Below, piece by piece: positions 1-5,722 of a stretch of DNA of 7,239 nt. Each line of letters starts with the position of its first letter. Positions within the stretch are counted from its first letter, which is position 1. The DNA lies in contig JANQEF010000033.1 of assembly GCA_028278465.1 (NCBI GenBank), forward strand, positions 1 through 7,239. Reading direction: 5' to 3'. The notes beneath the pieces are model-generated. The model was not told the origin of the DNA. It saw only the letters and a program-made list of their open reading frames with translations, and did no database searches. The translations under genes were made by a program, and so were the position numbers. Source of the stretch: Dehalococcoidia bacterium (lineage in GTDB: Bacteria; Chloroflexota; Dehalococcoidia; Lucifugimonadales; Lucifugimonadaceae).

Positions 1-36
1 CCTCTCCCTTAGGCCCTCTCCCATCAAGGGAGAGGG
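1..36. repeat. Intergenic inverted repeat, CCTCTCCC/GGGAGAGG type
   Basis: Bases 14-22 (CCCTCTCCC) are the exact reverse complement of 28-36 (GGGAGAGGG), with the 5-base loop ATCAA. A second pyrimidine copy at 1-10 (CCTCTCCCTT) can instead pair perfectly with 26-35, so two left arms compete for one right arm. No T-run follows, so it is not a classic intrinsic terminator for either strand, although a hairpin this GC-rich could still slow or end transcription from the left. It resembles short dispersed intergenic elements common in GC-rich bacteria; whether this genome holds many copies cannot be judged from one window. It may begin before base 1. Confidence 0.6.
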
Positions 37-44
37 AGACGAAC

Positions 45-63
45 GTCCCGGCGCTGCCGGGAC
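45..63. other. Perfect 8-bp hairpin with 3-base loop
   Basis: GTCCCGGC at 45-52 and GCCGGGAC at 56-63 are perfect reverse complements around the loop GCT. It lies between two other inverted repeats in the mqnC leader. Its role is unknown. It could be part of the same composite repeat as the neighbouring elements, or an RNA structure in the mqnC 5' untranslated region. Confidence 0.5.
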
Positions 64-80
64 CGGGCGAGGCAGCTTCG

Positions 81-116
81 TCAGGTCAGATCCCTCACAT
101 ACGTTCGGGATGACAA
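81..116. repeat. Dispersed-repeat-like imperfect hairpin just before mqnC
   Basis: GTC (85-87) plus ATCCC (90-94) pair with GGGATGAC (107-114), leaving a 2-base bulge and a 12-base loop. Read on the minus strand, the string TTGTCATCCCGA followed by GAGGGATCTGA has the form of a dispersed intergenic repeat that I recall from many bacterial genomes, with conserved ends and a variable centre. It ends 6 bases before the mqnC start, so that gene has almost no space for a normal ribosome-binding site. Confidence 0.5.
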
Positions 117-120
117 GAAA

Positions 121-1260
121 ATGAAACAGATACGCGAAAAGGTGTTTGAAGGCGAGAGGCTCACCCCTGAGGAGGGCCTCTACCTCATGGAGCAGGCCGA
201 GCTCCTCGACCTCGTGCCGCTCGCCCAGAAGATTCGCTACTACCACAACCCGGAGCAGCGGACCACATTCGTCATCGACACCAACCTCAACTACACCAAC
301 CTCTGCGACGCCTACTGTTCGTTCTGCGCCTTCTACCGCACCGACCCGAACGACCCCTCCGCATACACCTACACCGTCGAGCAGATCATGGAGAAGATCG
401 GCCGTGCCCGCGACCACGGCGTGCGCACCGTGCTGATGCAGGGCGGCCTGAACAGCGACATCCCGTTCGACTACTACCTGGAGATGGTGCGAGAGTGCCG
501 GCGCCTCTACCCGGAGGTCATGCCGCACTTCTGGTCGGCGCCGGAGATCATGAAGATGAGCGAAGTCTCCGGCCTCTCGCTCCACGAGGTGTTCCAGGCG
601 CTGTGGGACGCCGGTCAGCGCACCATGCCTGGCGGCGGCTCGGAGATCCTGTCTAACGAGGTCAAAGCGGTCATTTCCCGTTTCAACCCTAAGGAGACAG
701 TCGATAAGTGGACCGACGTGCACGTTGCCGCCCACAGGATCGGTTTCAAGACCACGGCGACGATGATGTACGGCCATGTCGAGAAGGACGAGCACATCAT
801 CGAGACGCTCACTCACATCCGCGACGTCCAGGACAAGGCGCTCGAAAACGGCAACGGCGGCGGTTTCACAGCCTTCATCCCGTGGTCCTACAAGCGCGAC
901 AACACGGCGCTCGCAAAGCAGGTGAAGGAAGAGGCGGGTGCCAACAAATACCTGCGCGTCATCGCCCTGTCCCGCATCATGCTCGACAACCTGCCGCACA
1001 TCCAGGCCTCGTGGTTCTCAGAGGGCAAGAAGACCGGGCAGGTGGCGCTGCAGTTCGGCGCAGACGACTTCGGCGGCACGCTTTTTGATGAGAACGTTAT
1101 GCTGGCGGCCGGGTTCTACAACCGCACGTCGACGGACGAGGTGAAGACGCTGATCAGCGAGGCAGGTTTCACTCCGGCGCAGCGCCTGACGAACTACGAG
1201 ATCGTCGAGGTGTTCGACGACCACAAGCCTGAACTCCGCATCCCCGTTTCAGCCGAATGA
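121..1260 (+). CDS. mqnC: Cyclic dehypoxanthinyl futalosine synthase MqnC (radical SAM)
   Basis: MqnC uses a [4Fe-4S] cluster and S-adenosylmethionine to cyclise dehypoxanthinyl futalosine in the cytoplasmic futalosine pathway to menaquinone. The 379-residue protein has the usual family length. The radical SAM motif CxxxCxxC is at Cys62, Cys66 and Cys69, inside the MqnC-type stretch NLNYTNLCDAYCSFCAFYR. Further family signatures are MQGGL (about 106-110), MPGGGSEIL (169-177), TTATMMYGH (211-219) and GGGFTAFIPW (246-255). The ATG at 121 leaves a short lead before the conserved GERLTPEEG segment, which fits homologues, although no good Shine-Dalgarno sequence precedes it. The gene starts 6 bases after an inverted repeat and is followed 82 bases later by mqnD, the next enzyme. 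CofH and MqnE are the closest relatives; the NYTN and PGGGSEIL wording favours MqnC. Confidence 0.93.
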   Translation: MKQIREKVFEGERLTPEEGLYLMEQAELLDLVPLAQKIRYYHNPEQRTTFVIDTNLNYTNLCDAYCSFCAFYRTDPNDPSAYTYTVEQIMEKIGRARDHGVRTVLMQGGLNSDIPFDYYLEMVRECRRLYPEVMPHFWSAPEIMKMSEVSGLSLHEVFQALWDAGQRTMPGGGSEILSNEVKAVISRFNPKETVDKWTDVHVAAHRIGFKTTATMMYGHVEKDEHIIETLTHIRDVQDKALENGNGGGFTAFIPWSYKRDNTALAKQVKEEAGANKYLRVIALSRIMLDNLPHIQASWFSEGKKTGQVALQFGADDFGGTLFDENVMLAAGFYNRTSTDEVKTLISEAGFTPAQRLTNYEIVEVFDDHKPELRIPVSAE

Positions 1261-1289
1261 GGCCAGCCTCTTTTCCGCCTAGAGCGTGA

Positions 1290-1310
1290 GCTTGACACGA
1301 CGGTGTCAGC
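1290..1310 (+). promoter_or_regulatory. Intercistronic hairpin between mqnC and mqnD
   Basis: TGACAC (1293-1298) and GTGTCA (1303-1308) are perfect complements around the loop GACG. GC pairs at 1290-1291/1309-1310 extend the stem past a single bulged T. The hairpin sits 20 bases before the mqnD ribosome-binding site and has no T-run. It could protect mRNA ends or tune mqnD expression. The embedded TTGACA at 1292 looks like a -35 box, but no -10 box follows at the right distance. Confidence 0.4.
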
Positions 1311-1329
1311 GAACAGCTGGAGCCAACCC

Positions 1330-1335
1330 AGGAAG
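1330..1335 (+). promoter_or_regulatory. Ribosome-binding site deciding the mqnD TTG start
   Basis: AGGAAG lies 7 bases before TTG at 1343. The upstream in-frame GTG at 1286 has no comparable site and would add 19 residues without family resemblance, so TTG is preferred. Confidence 0.65.
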
Positions 1336-1342
1336 AACAGCT

Positions 1343-2182
1343 TTGACAGAGATCACCTTCGGACACAGCCCTGACGCAGACGACGCCTTCATGTTCTACG
1401 CGCTGGCGAAGGAGCATGTGACCATCCCCGGCCACGCCGTCGGCCACCACATGGAGGACATCGAGTCGCTCAACAACCTGGCCGACGTCGGCGAGATCCC
1501 GGTCACAGCGATCTCGGCCGCGCACTACCCGGCCGTTGCCGAGAACTATCGCATCATGTCCTGTGGCGCCTCGGTAGGGCGGAACTACGGCCCGGTGGTC
1601 GTCTCCGGCAAGTCGATGAAGGAGAAGGAGCTGCTGGGCAAGGTGATCGGCGTGCCGGGCGAGTTCACGACGTCGTGGCTGCTCTACCGCATCTTCGCCC
1701 CGCCGTACGCCGAGGCGAAGTTCTACAACTTCGACGAGGTTGGACCGGCGGTCAAGGACGGCGAGGTCGATGCCGGCATCCTGCTACACGAAGGGCAGAT
1801 CCTGTACGAGCAGCAGGGATTCCACGGCGTAATGGACCTCGGCAAGCGCTGGTTCGAACGGACTGAGCTGCCGATCCCGCTCGGACTGGACCTGGTCAAC
1901 CGAAACCTGGGCGAGGAGCTTTCGCAGCAGGTGGCGGACGCGCTGAAGGCCAGCATTGAGTTCGCTCACGCCCATGAGGACGACGCGCTCGACTACGCGC
2001 TCGGTTTCGGCCGCGGCATCGATCGCGAGGACGGCCGCAAGTTCGTGCGCATGTACGTGAACGAAGACACCGTCGATATGGGCGATGAGGGCGTTGCTGC
2101 GCTGGAGACTCTGTTCGGCATGGCCGCGGTGCGGGGCATCATCGACCGTGTGCCGGAGATCGACCTGGTGCAGGCGAAGTGA
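1343..2182 (+). CDS. mqnD: 1,4-dihydroxy-6-naphthoate synthase MqnD (MqnA/MqnD family)
   Basis: MqnD cleaves cyclic dehypoxanthinyl futalosine, the MqnC product, to 1,4-dihydroxy-6-naphthoate. It has a periplasmic-binding-protein-like fold but no signal peptide, as expected for a cytoplasmic enzyme. From the TTG at 1343 the protein has 279 residues, the usual length. Recognisable segments are GHSPDADDAFMFYAL (7-21), MEDIESLN (37-44), GPVVVSG (83-89), ILLHEG (146-151, with the conserved His149 that family structures implicate in catalysis), LPIPLG (176-181) and YVNEDTVDMGDEG (238-250). The N-terminal motif is SPDADDAF, whereas the Thermus-type enzyme as I remember it has SPCPNDTF; the Asp at position 14 is kept. 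An alternative start is GTG at 1286. The stop overlaps the next gene's GTG by GTGA. An unrelated solute-binding role is much less likely with mqnC adjacent. Confidence 0.87.
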   Translation: MTEITFGHSPDADDAFMFYALAKEHVTIPGHAVGHHMEDIESLNNLADVGEIPVTAISAAHYPAVAENYRIMSCGASVGRNYGPVVVSGKSMKEKELLGKVIGVPGEFTTSWLLYRIFAPPYAEAKFYNFDEVGPAVKDGEVDAGILLHEGQILYEQQGFHGVMDLGKRWFERTELPIPLGLDLVNRNLGEELSQQVADALKASIEFAHAHEDDALDYALGFGRGIDREDGRKFVRMYVNEDTVDMGDEGVAALETLFGMAAVRGIIDRVPEIDLVQAK

Positions 2183-2754
2183 CCGAGTGGCCGGACCCGC
2201 CGCGGCTGGTGGTCGTCGATGACGACACCGAACTGCGGCCGGTCTTCGAAGTCCCATCTGAAACGCTCTACGCCCTGATCGACCGCAATCGCGACTATCT
2301 CGGCGAGTTTCTCGACTTCGCAACTCCGGAATACGCGCTGGAGCATGCGGTCCGCTACGCCGACCAGAGCCGCGAGAACTGGGGGCGCAAGGGCGAACAG
2401 GCCTACGCCATAGTTCACAGGAGGAGACCCGCGGGCACGATCGGCATGCACCGCTACGGCTCCCGCAACCGCGCTGTCGAGATCGGCTACTGGCTCGACG
2501 CCGGGCTGCAGGGCAGCGGCATCATGACTCGCTCCGTGGCGAAGCTGACGGAGGTTGCGTTCGAGCAGCTGGGCGTGAACCAGGTGAACATCAGCGCAGA
2601 CGTGGCCAACGGTCGCAGCCGTGCCGTGGCTGAACGCGTGGGCTTCCGCTTCGACGGCGTCACTCGCCAGTGGCTGCTGAACGCAAAGGGCAAACTTGCA
2701 GACATGGCGCGCTATTCGCTTCTTCGGACAGAGTGGGAAGAGAACCGGACGTGA
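2179..2754 (+). CDS. GNAT N-acetyltransferase, RimJ/RimL type (first of pair)
   Basis: Members of this family transfer an acetyl group from acetyl-CoA to an amine, in the RimJ/RimL branch often a protein N-terminus; the substrate here is unknown. The protein has 191 residues, as usual for a single GNAT domain. The acetyl-CoA pyrophosphate loop is at QGSGIM (111-116), preceded by the strand EIGYWL (101-106). The later family motif NGRSRAVAERVGF is at 144-156, and YSLLRTEW (179-186) closes the domain. The GTG start lies within GTGA, overlapping the mqnD stop by 4 bases, which implies translational coupling. The downstream gene is a paralogue joined by the same kind of overlap. The family call is firm, but the function is not; a role in menaquinone synthesis is only suggested by position. 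Confidence 0.85.
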   Translation: MTEWPDPPRLVVVDDDTELRPVFEVPSETLYALIDRNRDYLGEFLDFATPEYALEHAVRYADQSRENWGRKGEQAYAIVHRRRPAGTIGMHRYGSRNRAVEIGYWLDAGLQGSGIMTRSVAKLTEVAFEQLGVNQVNISADVANGRSRAVAERVGFRFDGVTRQWLLNAKGKLADMARYSLLRTEWEENRT

Positions 2755-3317
2755 GCATAGAGCCGCCGATGCCGGAGCAGATCAGGGTGGACGACGAGAT
2801 CCTGCTCCAGCGCTCTTTCGACACACCGGCTGAGGTGGTGCACGAGCTGGTTCACCAGAACCTCGAGCACCTGGGCAGGTTCCTGGCATGGGCGCGGCCG
2901 GACTACGACGTCGAGGGAGTGCGGGCGTTCCAGCAGGCGGGGCGTGAGAGGTGGAACGAATCGGGCGAGCACGGCTATTCGATCTTCTACAGGGACGAGT
3001 ACGCGGGCGCTATCGGCATGCGCGGGTTCGACTCACCGGTCGGCGCGGCGTCGATCGGCTACTGGCTGTCTGCACACCTGCAGGGCAACGGCATCATGAC
3101 CCGTAGCGTGAGCGCGCTGATCAGGCTCGGGTTCGAGACTTACGACCTGAACCAGGTGATTATCAGGGCTGCGCCCGCGAACGGCCGCAGCAGAGCGATT
3201 CCTGAGCGGCTGGGCTTCGTTGAGACCGGTATCGAGCGGCAGATGGCGAAGAACGTGAAGGGCGAATTTCTGGACCTGGTGATCTACTCGCTGCTCAGGT
3301 CCGAATGGCAGGGATAG
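2751..3317 (+). CDS. GNAT N-acetyltransferase, RimJ/RimL type (second of pair)
   Basis: This 188-residue protein is a tandem paralogue of the gene before it. From residue 103 to the end the two align without gaps, with about 48 of 86 positions identical by my hand count, including GYWL, LQGxGIMTRSV, ANGRSRA, ERxGF and YSLLRxEW. The acetyl-CoA loop is QGNGIM (111-116). The N-terminal 100 residues differ much more, so the two may have different substrates. The start is GTG at 2751, inside a GTGA overlap with the preceding stop and about 9 bases after the purine-rich GGGAAGA. An in-frame ATG at 2769 is the alternative. The reading frame stays open upstream to 2670, but that part overlaps the previous gene and is not family-like. 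It is the last gene of the probable mqnC operon. Confidence 0.85.
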   Translation: MSIEPPMPEQIRVDDEILLQRSFDTPAEVVHELVHQNLEHLGRFLAWARPDYDVEGVRAFQQAGRERWNESGEHGYSIFYRDEYAGAIGMRGFDSPVGAASIGYWLSAHLQGNGIMTRSVSALIRLGFETYDLNQVIIRAAPANGRSRAIPERLGFVETGIERQMAKNVKGEFLDLVIYSLLRSEWQG

Positions 3318-3515
3318 ACGCTCCGCTCCAATAGCAACGACGACTTTTTCCGCACGGCACTTCTAACCGCACCCGAATCACGGTAAATTCACTCGCGGCG
3401 ATCTCGTGCGGCAGTCCTGCCCCGCATCCTTGTCGGCGGCAGACTCGGAGCGCATGTCCACGAGACACCGTAGCGATCGCCGACTGAGTCGCTCCAGGCA
3501 TCACCCGGGAGAGCC
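3318..3515 (+). other. Leader region of the permease gene
   Basis: This 198-base gap has no convincing ORF. TAAATT at 3384-3389 is a possible -10 box, but no good -35 box is seen. GACTC/GAGTC (3442-3446/3486-3490) and GGAGCG/CGCTCC (3447-3452/3490-3495) are two long-range pairings that exclude each other. The palindrome GCGATCGC lies at 3473-3480. GGGAGAG at about 3508-3513 is the likely ribosome-binding site of the next gene. No clear intrinsic terminator for the preceding operon was found. Confidence 0.35.
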
Positions 3516-4847
3516 ATGACCGCCGGACCACCGGCCTCGGACCAAACGCTTAGCCGCAGGCTAGGCGTCTTCGAAATGACCGCCACCGGCGTCGGCATCA
3601 TCCTTGGCGCCGGTATCTACGTCCTGATCGGCGAAGCAGCCGGCCTTGCTGGCAACGGCGTTTGGCTGCCGTTCCTCGTCAGCGCTGTCGCAGCAGCCTT
3701 CACCGGCCTCAGCTATGCCGAGCTCGCATCGCGCTTCCCACGCGCAGGCGCCACTTTCGAGTACACACGACAGGCGTTCGGTCCAAAGGTCGGCTTCGTC
3801 GCCGGCTGGACGATGCTGTTCGCCGCCATGATCCAGGTTTCGGCGGTGGGAATCGGCTTCTCCGGTTACCTCGCTGACATCACGAATACGCCAAGAGTGC
3901 CGGTGACCATCGGCCTCATCGCCGCCTCTTCGGTCGTGCTGTGGCTCGGAGTGCGCGAATCGGTGCGATTAGGCATCATCTTCGCTCTGATCGAAGCGTT
4001 CGGCCTCACACTCGCCATCGTCGTGTCCGCCCGCTTCGTGGGCGACGTCGACTACCTGCAGTTCGCCGGCGGCTTTCCCGACGTGATGCAGGCGTCGGCG
4101 CTGCTGTTCTTCGCGTTCCTGGGCTTCGAGCAGATGGCGAACATGGCGGAAGAGGCGAAAGACCCGCAGCGCAACCTGCCTCGCTCGATAGTGTTCGCAG
4201 TCTCGATCATCACCGTCGTCTATATGCTGGTGGCGATCACCAGCGTGAGCGCAGTCGACTGGCGAGACCTGGCTGCCTCGGACGCTCCGCTAGGGCTCGT
4301 CGTCGAAACAGCAACAGGGTCCGAACTATCCGACCTGCTCTCGATAATCGCGCTCTTCGCGACGGCGAACACAGTGCTTTTCGGTCTGATGGCGGCGTCT
4401 CGGCAGGCGTTCGGGATGGCTAGAGCGGGCGCGTTGCCGGCGTCGCTGGCGCGGCTGTCCCGTTCCAGGCACACGCCGCTGGCCGCAATCATCGTCGTGA
4501 CCGCAATTTCAGCGCTCTTCTCATTTGCCGGAGATATCGGCCGCGTGGCCCAGATGAGTAACGCCGCCGTATTGATAGCGTTCATACTCGTGAACGCATC
4601 GCTGCTTAAGATGGCCACGGGCAGCAAAACGACAGGCGGCGTCGCCAGCCGCTGGAAACTGTGGTCGATCCCCGTCGTGCCGGTCCTTGGAGTAGCGACC
4701 TCCGGCGTCATGCTCGGCTACACCGGCACAATCCCGGTATTGCTTGCGCTTGCACTCGTCGGCAGCGGCATTATCGTCGCCGCATTTCGCAGTCGCATTG
4801 ACACTCGCATGCGGAACGACAATAGCGCGAACGATTCGACGCGTTAA
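3516..4847 (+). CDS. APC-family amino acid permease, 12 TM segments
   Basis: This 443-residue inner-membrane transporter probably carries an amino acid or amine with H+ or by exchange; the substrate cannot be read from sequence. TM1 holds the APC signature GVGIILGAGIY (25-35). The TM6 region FFAFLGFEQMANMAEEAKDP (198-217) and the following RNLPRSI are diagnostic. SRQAFGMARAGALP (295-308) is the usual cytoplasmic loop motif after TM8. Hydrophobic segments lie near 18-44, 49-71, 91-118, 129-147, 152-173, 191-209, 224-245, 270-294, 321-339, 345-366, 383-401 and 405-424, giving the standard 12. The C-terminal tail is short and polar. The ATG at 3516 has GGGAGAG a few bases upstream. It is probably a single-gene unit, separated by 198 bases from the operon before it and convergent with the gene after it. 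Confidence 0.88.
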   Translation: MTAGPPASDQTLSRRLGVFEMTATGVGIILGAGIYVLIGEAAGLAGNGVWLPFLVSAVAAAFTGLSYAELASRFPRAGATFEYTRQAFGPKVGFVAGWTMLFAAMIQVSAVGIGFSGYLADITNTPRVPVTIGLIAASSVVLWLGVRESVRLGIIFALIEAFGLTLAIVVSARFVGDVDYLQFAGGFPDVMQASALLFFAFLGFEQMANMAEEAKDPQRNLPRSIVFAVSIITVVYMLVAITSVSAVDWRDLAASDAPLGLVVETATGSELSDLLSIIALFATANTVLFGLMAASRQAFGMARAGALPASLARLSRSRHTPLAAIIVVTAISALFSFAGDIGRVAQMSNAAVLIAFILVNASLLKMATGSKTTGGVASRWKLWSIPVVPVLGVATSGVMLGYTGTIPVLLALALVGSGIIVAAFRSRIDTRMRNDNSANDSTR

Positions 4848-4914
4848 TTCCACATCGCGATTAACAGACTGCGGTATACGGCCAGAACTGTTGAGGGTTC
4901 GCCGGTATTCGACG

Positions 4915-5412
4915 CTAGCCGGTGTACTTGAACTTGTTCGAGCCGGTCCGCTCGAACTCCGGCATGGAGCGCAACACTGCGCCGACCATCGTTCCGGGCC
5001 TTGCTACGCCCAGGTTGGTGCCGTCTGAGTTCAGCGCATCGATCACGTCCTGCGCGGAGAGATCGGTCTTGCGCTTTTTGCCGAGTTCAAGCGCCTTGGC
5101 CTGGACCTTCGCCTTGCGTGCGGCCGCTCCAGCCCTGCTGGACGAGCCAGAACGAGAGCCAGTTCGCAGCGTGTACATCACGCGGTCTTCGTCGGCGGCG
5201 ATCCTCACCTTGCGTCCGGCCACCCTCGCCGCGTAGCTTACCCGCGGGCGAAGCTTCTTGACCGTCTCGTTGCCCTCGGGCACCAGGGCAAGGACCTGGC
5301 CAGGCTTCAGACCCGCTATCGAGTCTATGAGCTTCTGGGTCTCCGGCGACCTCTGCCGGCGTCCCCTCGGTGTCTTCTTCATGTCTGCGAGAGTGGCTTC
5401 TACAATCTTCAT
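4915..5412 (-). CDS. Unrecognised basic protein, putative DNA-binding, winged-helix-like C-terminus
   Basis: I do not recognise this 165-residue protein. It appears to have three parts. A basic N-terminus (MKKTPRGRRQRS, 11-22) leads into a compact region (about 23-83: KLIDSIAGLKPGQV, then RPRVSYAARVAGRKVRIAADE and a VMYTLRT strand). A low-complexity Ser/Arg/Ala/Lys linker follows (about 85-103). The C-terminal module (about 104-163) has helix-helix-strand character, with DLSAQDVIDAL, an LG-ARPGTMVGAVL helix and the terminal PEFERTGSNKFKY. The last part has the look of a small winged helix of the HARE-HTH kind. There is no signal peptide or membrane segment. Start is the ATG at 5412; an ATG at 5382 is an alternative and neither has a strong ribosome-binding site. 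The gene converges on the permease gene with 67 bases between. Nucleic-acid binding is inferred from charge and shape only. Confidence 0.7.
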   Translation of the reverse strand: MKIVEATLADMKKTPRGRRQRSPETQKLIDSIAGLKPGQVLALVPEGNETVKKLRPRVSYAARVAGRKVRIAADEDRVMYTLRTGSRSGSSSRAGAAARKAKVQAKALELGKKRKTDLSAQDVIDALNSDGTNLGVARPGTMVGAVLRSMPEFERTGSNKFKYTG

Positions 5413-5488
5413 TCGGTTATCTTTCGTCTTTGACTTACGATATCAGCACAATCATTGGGGCTGGCCAATATCACCCTTGTAGCGCATG

Positions 5489-5510
5489 CTATTTCAGTTA
5501 TGTGAAATAG
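5489..5510. promoter_or_regulatory. 22-bp palindrome, candidate operator
   Basis: CTATTTCA (5489-5496) and TGAAATAG (5503-5510) are perfect 8-base inverted arms around GTTATG. This has the size and symmetry of a site for a dimeric helix-turn-helix repressor. It lies just downstream of a promoter-like -10 box on the minus strand, over the expected transcription start of the gene that begins at 5412. Confidence 0.5.
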
Positions 5511-5513
5511 GCA

Positions 5514-5543
5514 ATTCCAAACAGCGCCAAATACCGTTGTCAA
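5514..5543 (-). promoter_or_regulatory. Candidate sigma-70 promoter for the gene at 5412
   Basis: On the minus strand a perfect TTGACA (-35, plus positions 5538-5543) is followed after 18 bases by TGGAAT (-10, 5514-5519), a 4-of-6 match. A start near 5507 would give a leader of roughly 95 bases. A second, weaker candidate nearer the gene is TTGGCC (5463-5468), 17 bases, TGATAT (5440-5445) with a TG one base before it. Confidence 0.45.
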
Positions 5544-5564
5544 AGAGAAAGCCGTCTTTTCGCC

Positions 5565-5585
5565 GGTTGTCCCCCCTCAACAACC
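5565..5585. other. Hairpin GGTTGT / ACAACC with C-rich loop
   Basis: GGTTGT (5565-5570) and ACAACC (5580-5585) are perfect complements around a 9-base loop that starts with six Cs. No T-run follows on either strand. Its function is unknown. Confidence 0.35.
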
Positions 5586-5590
5586 ACGCC

Positions 5591-5626
5591 AGATCGACAC
5601 GACGCGGGGCGATCTTAATACGATCT
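5591..5626. repeat. Inverted and direct copies of AGATCG/CGATCT
   Basis: AGATCG at 5591-5596 is the reverse complement of CGATCT at 5610-5615, and CGATCT occurs again at 5621-5626. Three copies of a 6-base half-site in 36 bases could be a regulator binding site or a switchable RNA stem. Confidence 0.35.
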
Positions 5627-5639
5627 GCGCTGTAGACAT

Positions 5640-5692
5640 AAAAAAAACGTAAATAATCCGTTACTTCGTGGTCCTGGCAATGACGCCACGGA
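5640..5692 (-). terminator. Possible transcription end of the receiver operon, built on a dispersed-repeat-like hairpin
   Basis: On the minus strand, downstream of the stop at 5723, CGTGG/CCACG (5667-5671/5686-5690) can form a stem, or alternatively TCCGT/ACGGA (5657-5661/5688-5692). A T8 tract (5640-5647) follows about 9 bases later. A short GTAA/TTAC stem (5649-5652/5661-5664) lies between. The layout is looser than a textbook intrinsic terminator. The minus-strand string GCGTCATTGCCAGGA and then ACGAAGTAA resembles a widespread dispersed intergenic repeat. Confidence 0.35.
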
Positions 5693-5722
5693 TTGAGAAA
5701 CGGGGAAAACGGCGCTTCCCGG

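Larger units (their letters stand above)
5413..5722. other. 310-base AT-richer, repeat-rich intergenic region
   Basis: No credible protein gene was found here. GC is about 48% by hand count over 5461-5700, well below the flanking genes. The region carries a promoter candidate and palindrome for the minus-strand gene at 5412, a GGTTGT/ACAACC hairpin (5565-5585), an AGATCG/CGATCT inverted repeat with an extra CGATCT copy (5591-5626), an A8 tract (5640-5647) and a dispersed-repeat-like hairpin (5657-5692). Much of this would be transcribed on the minus strand if the receiver operon reads through, so a small RNA is possible but unproven. Confidence 0.5.

Noticed and set aside
1292..1297. Perfect TTGACA suggesting a promoter for mqnD
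   Set aside because: No -10-like hexamer lies 15-19 bases downstream, and the bases are part of a symmetrical hairpin stem.
1784..2451. Minus-strand frames of 179 and 152 codons over mqnD and the first GNAT
   Set aside because: They are antisense to strongly conserved enzyme sequence and have Arg-rich, low-information translations typical of GC-rich shadows.
3473..3480. GCGATCGC octamer, as in the cyanobacterial HIP1 repeat
   Set aside because: A single copy was noticed in a GC-rich sequence, which chance explains; the genes do not suggest a cyanobacterium.
4220..4711. 163-codon minus-strand frame inside the permease gene
   Set aside because: It is antisense to membrane helices that carry APC signatures; no start signal or family resemblance was seen.
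4843..4865. GTTAAT/ATTAAC inverted repeat between the convergent permease and unknown genes, as a terminator
   Set aside because: The stem is only 6 mostly A-T pairs and no T-run follows on either strand, so termination is not supported.
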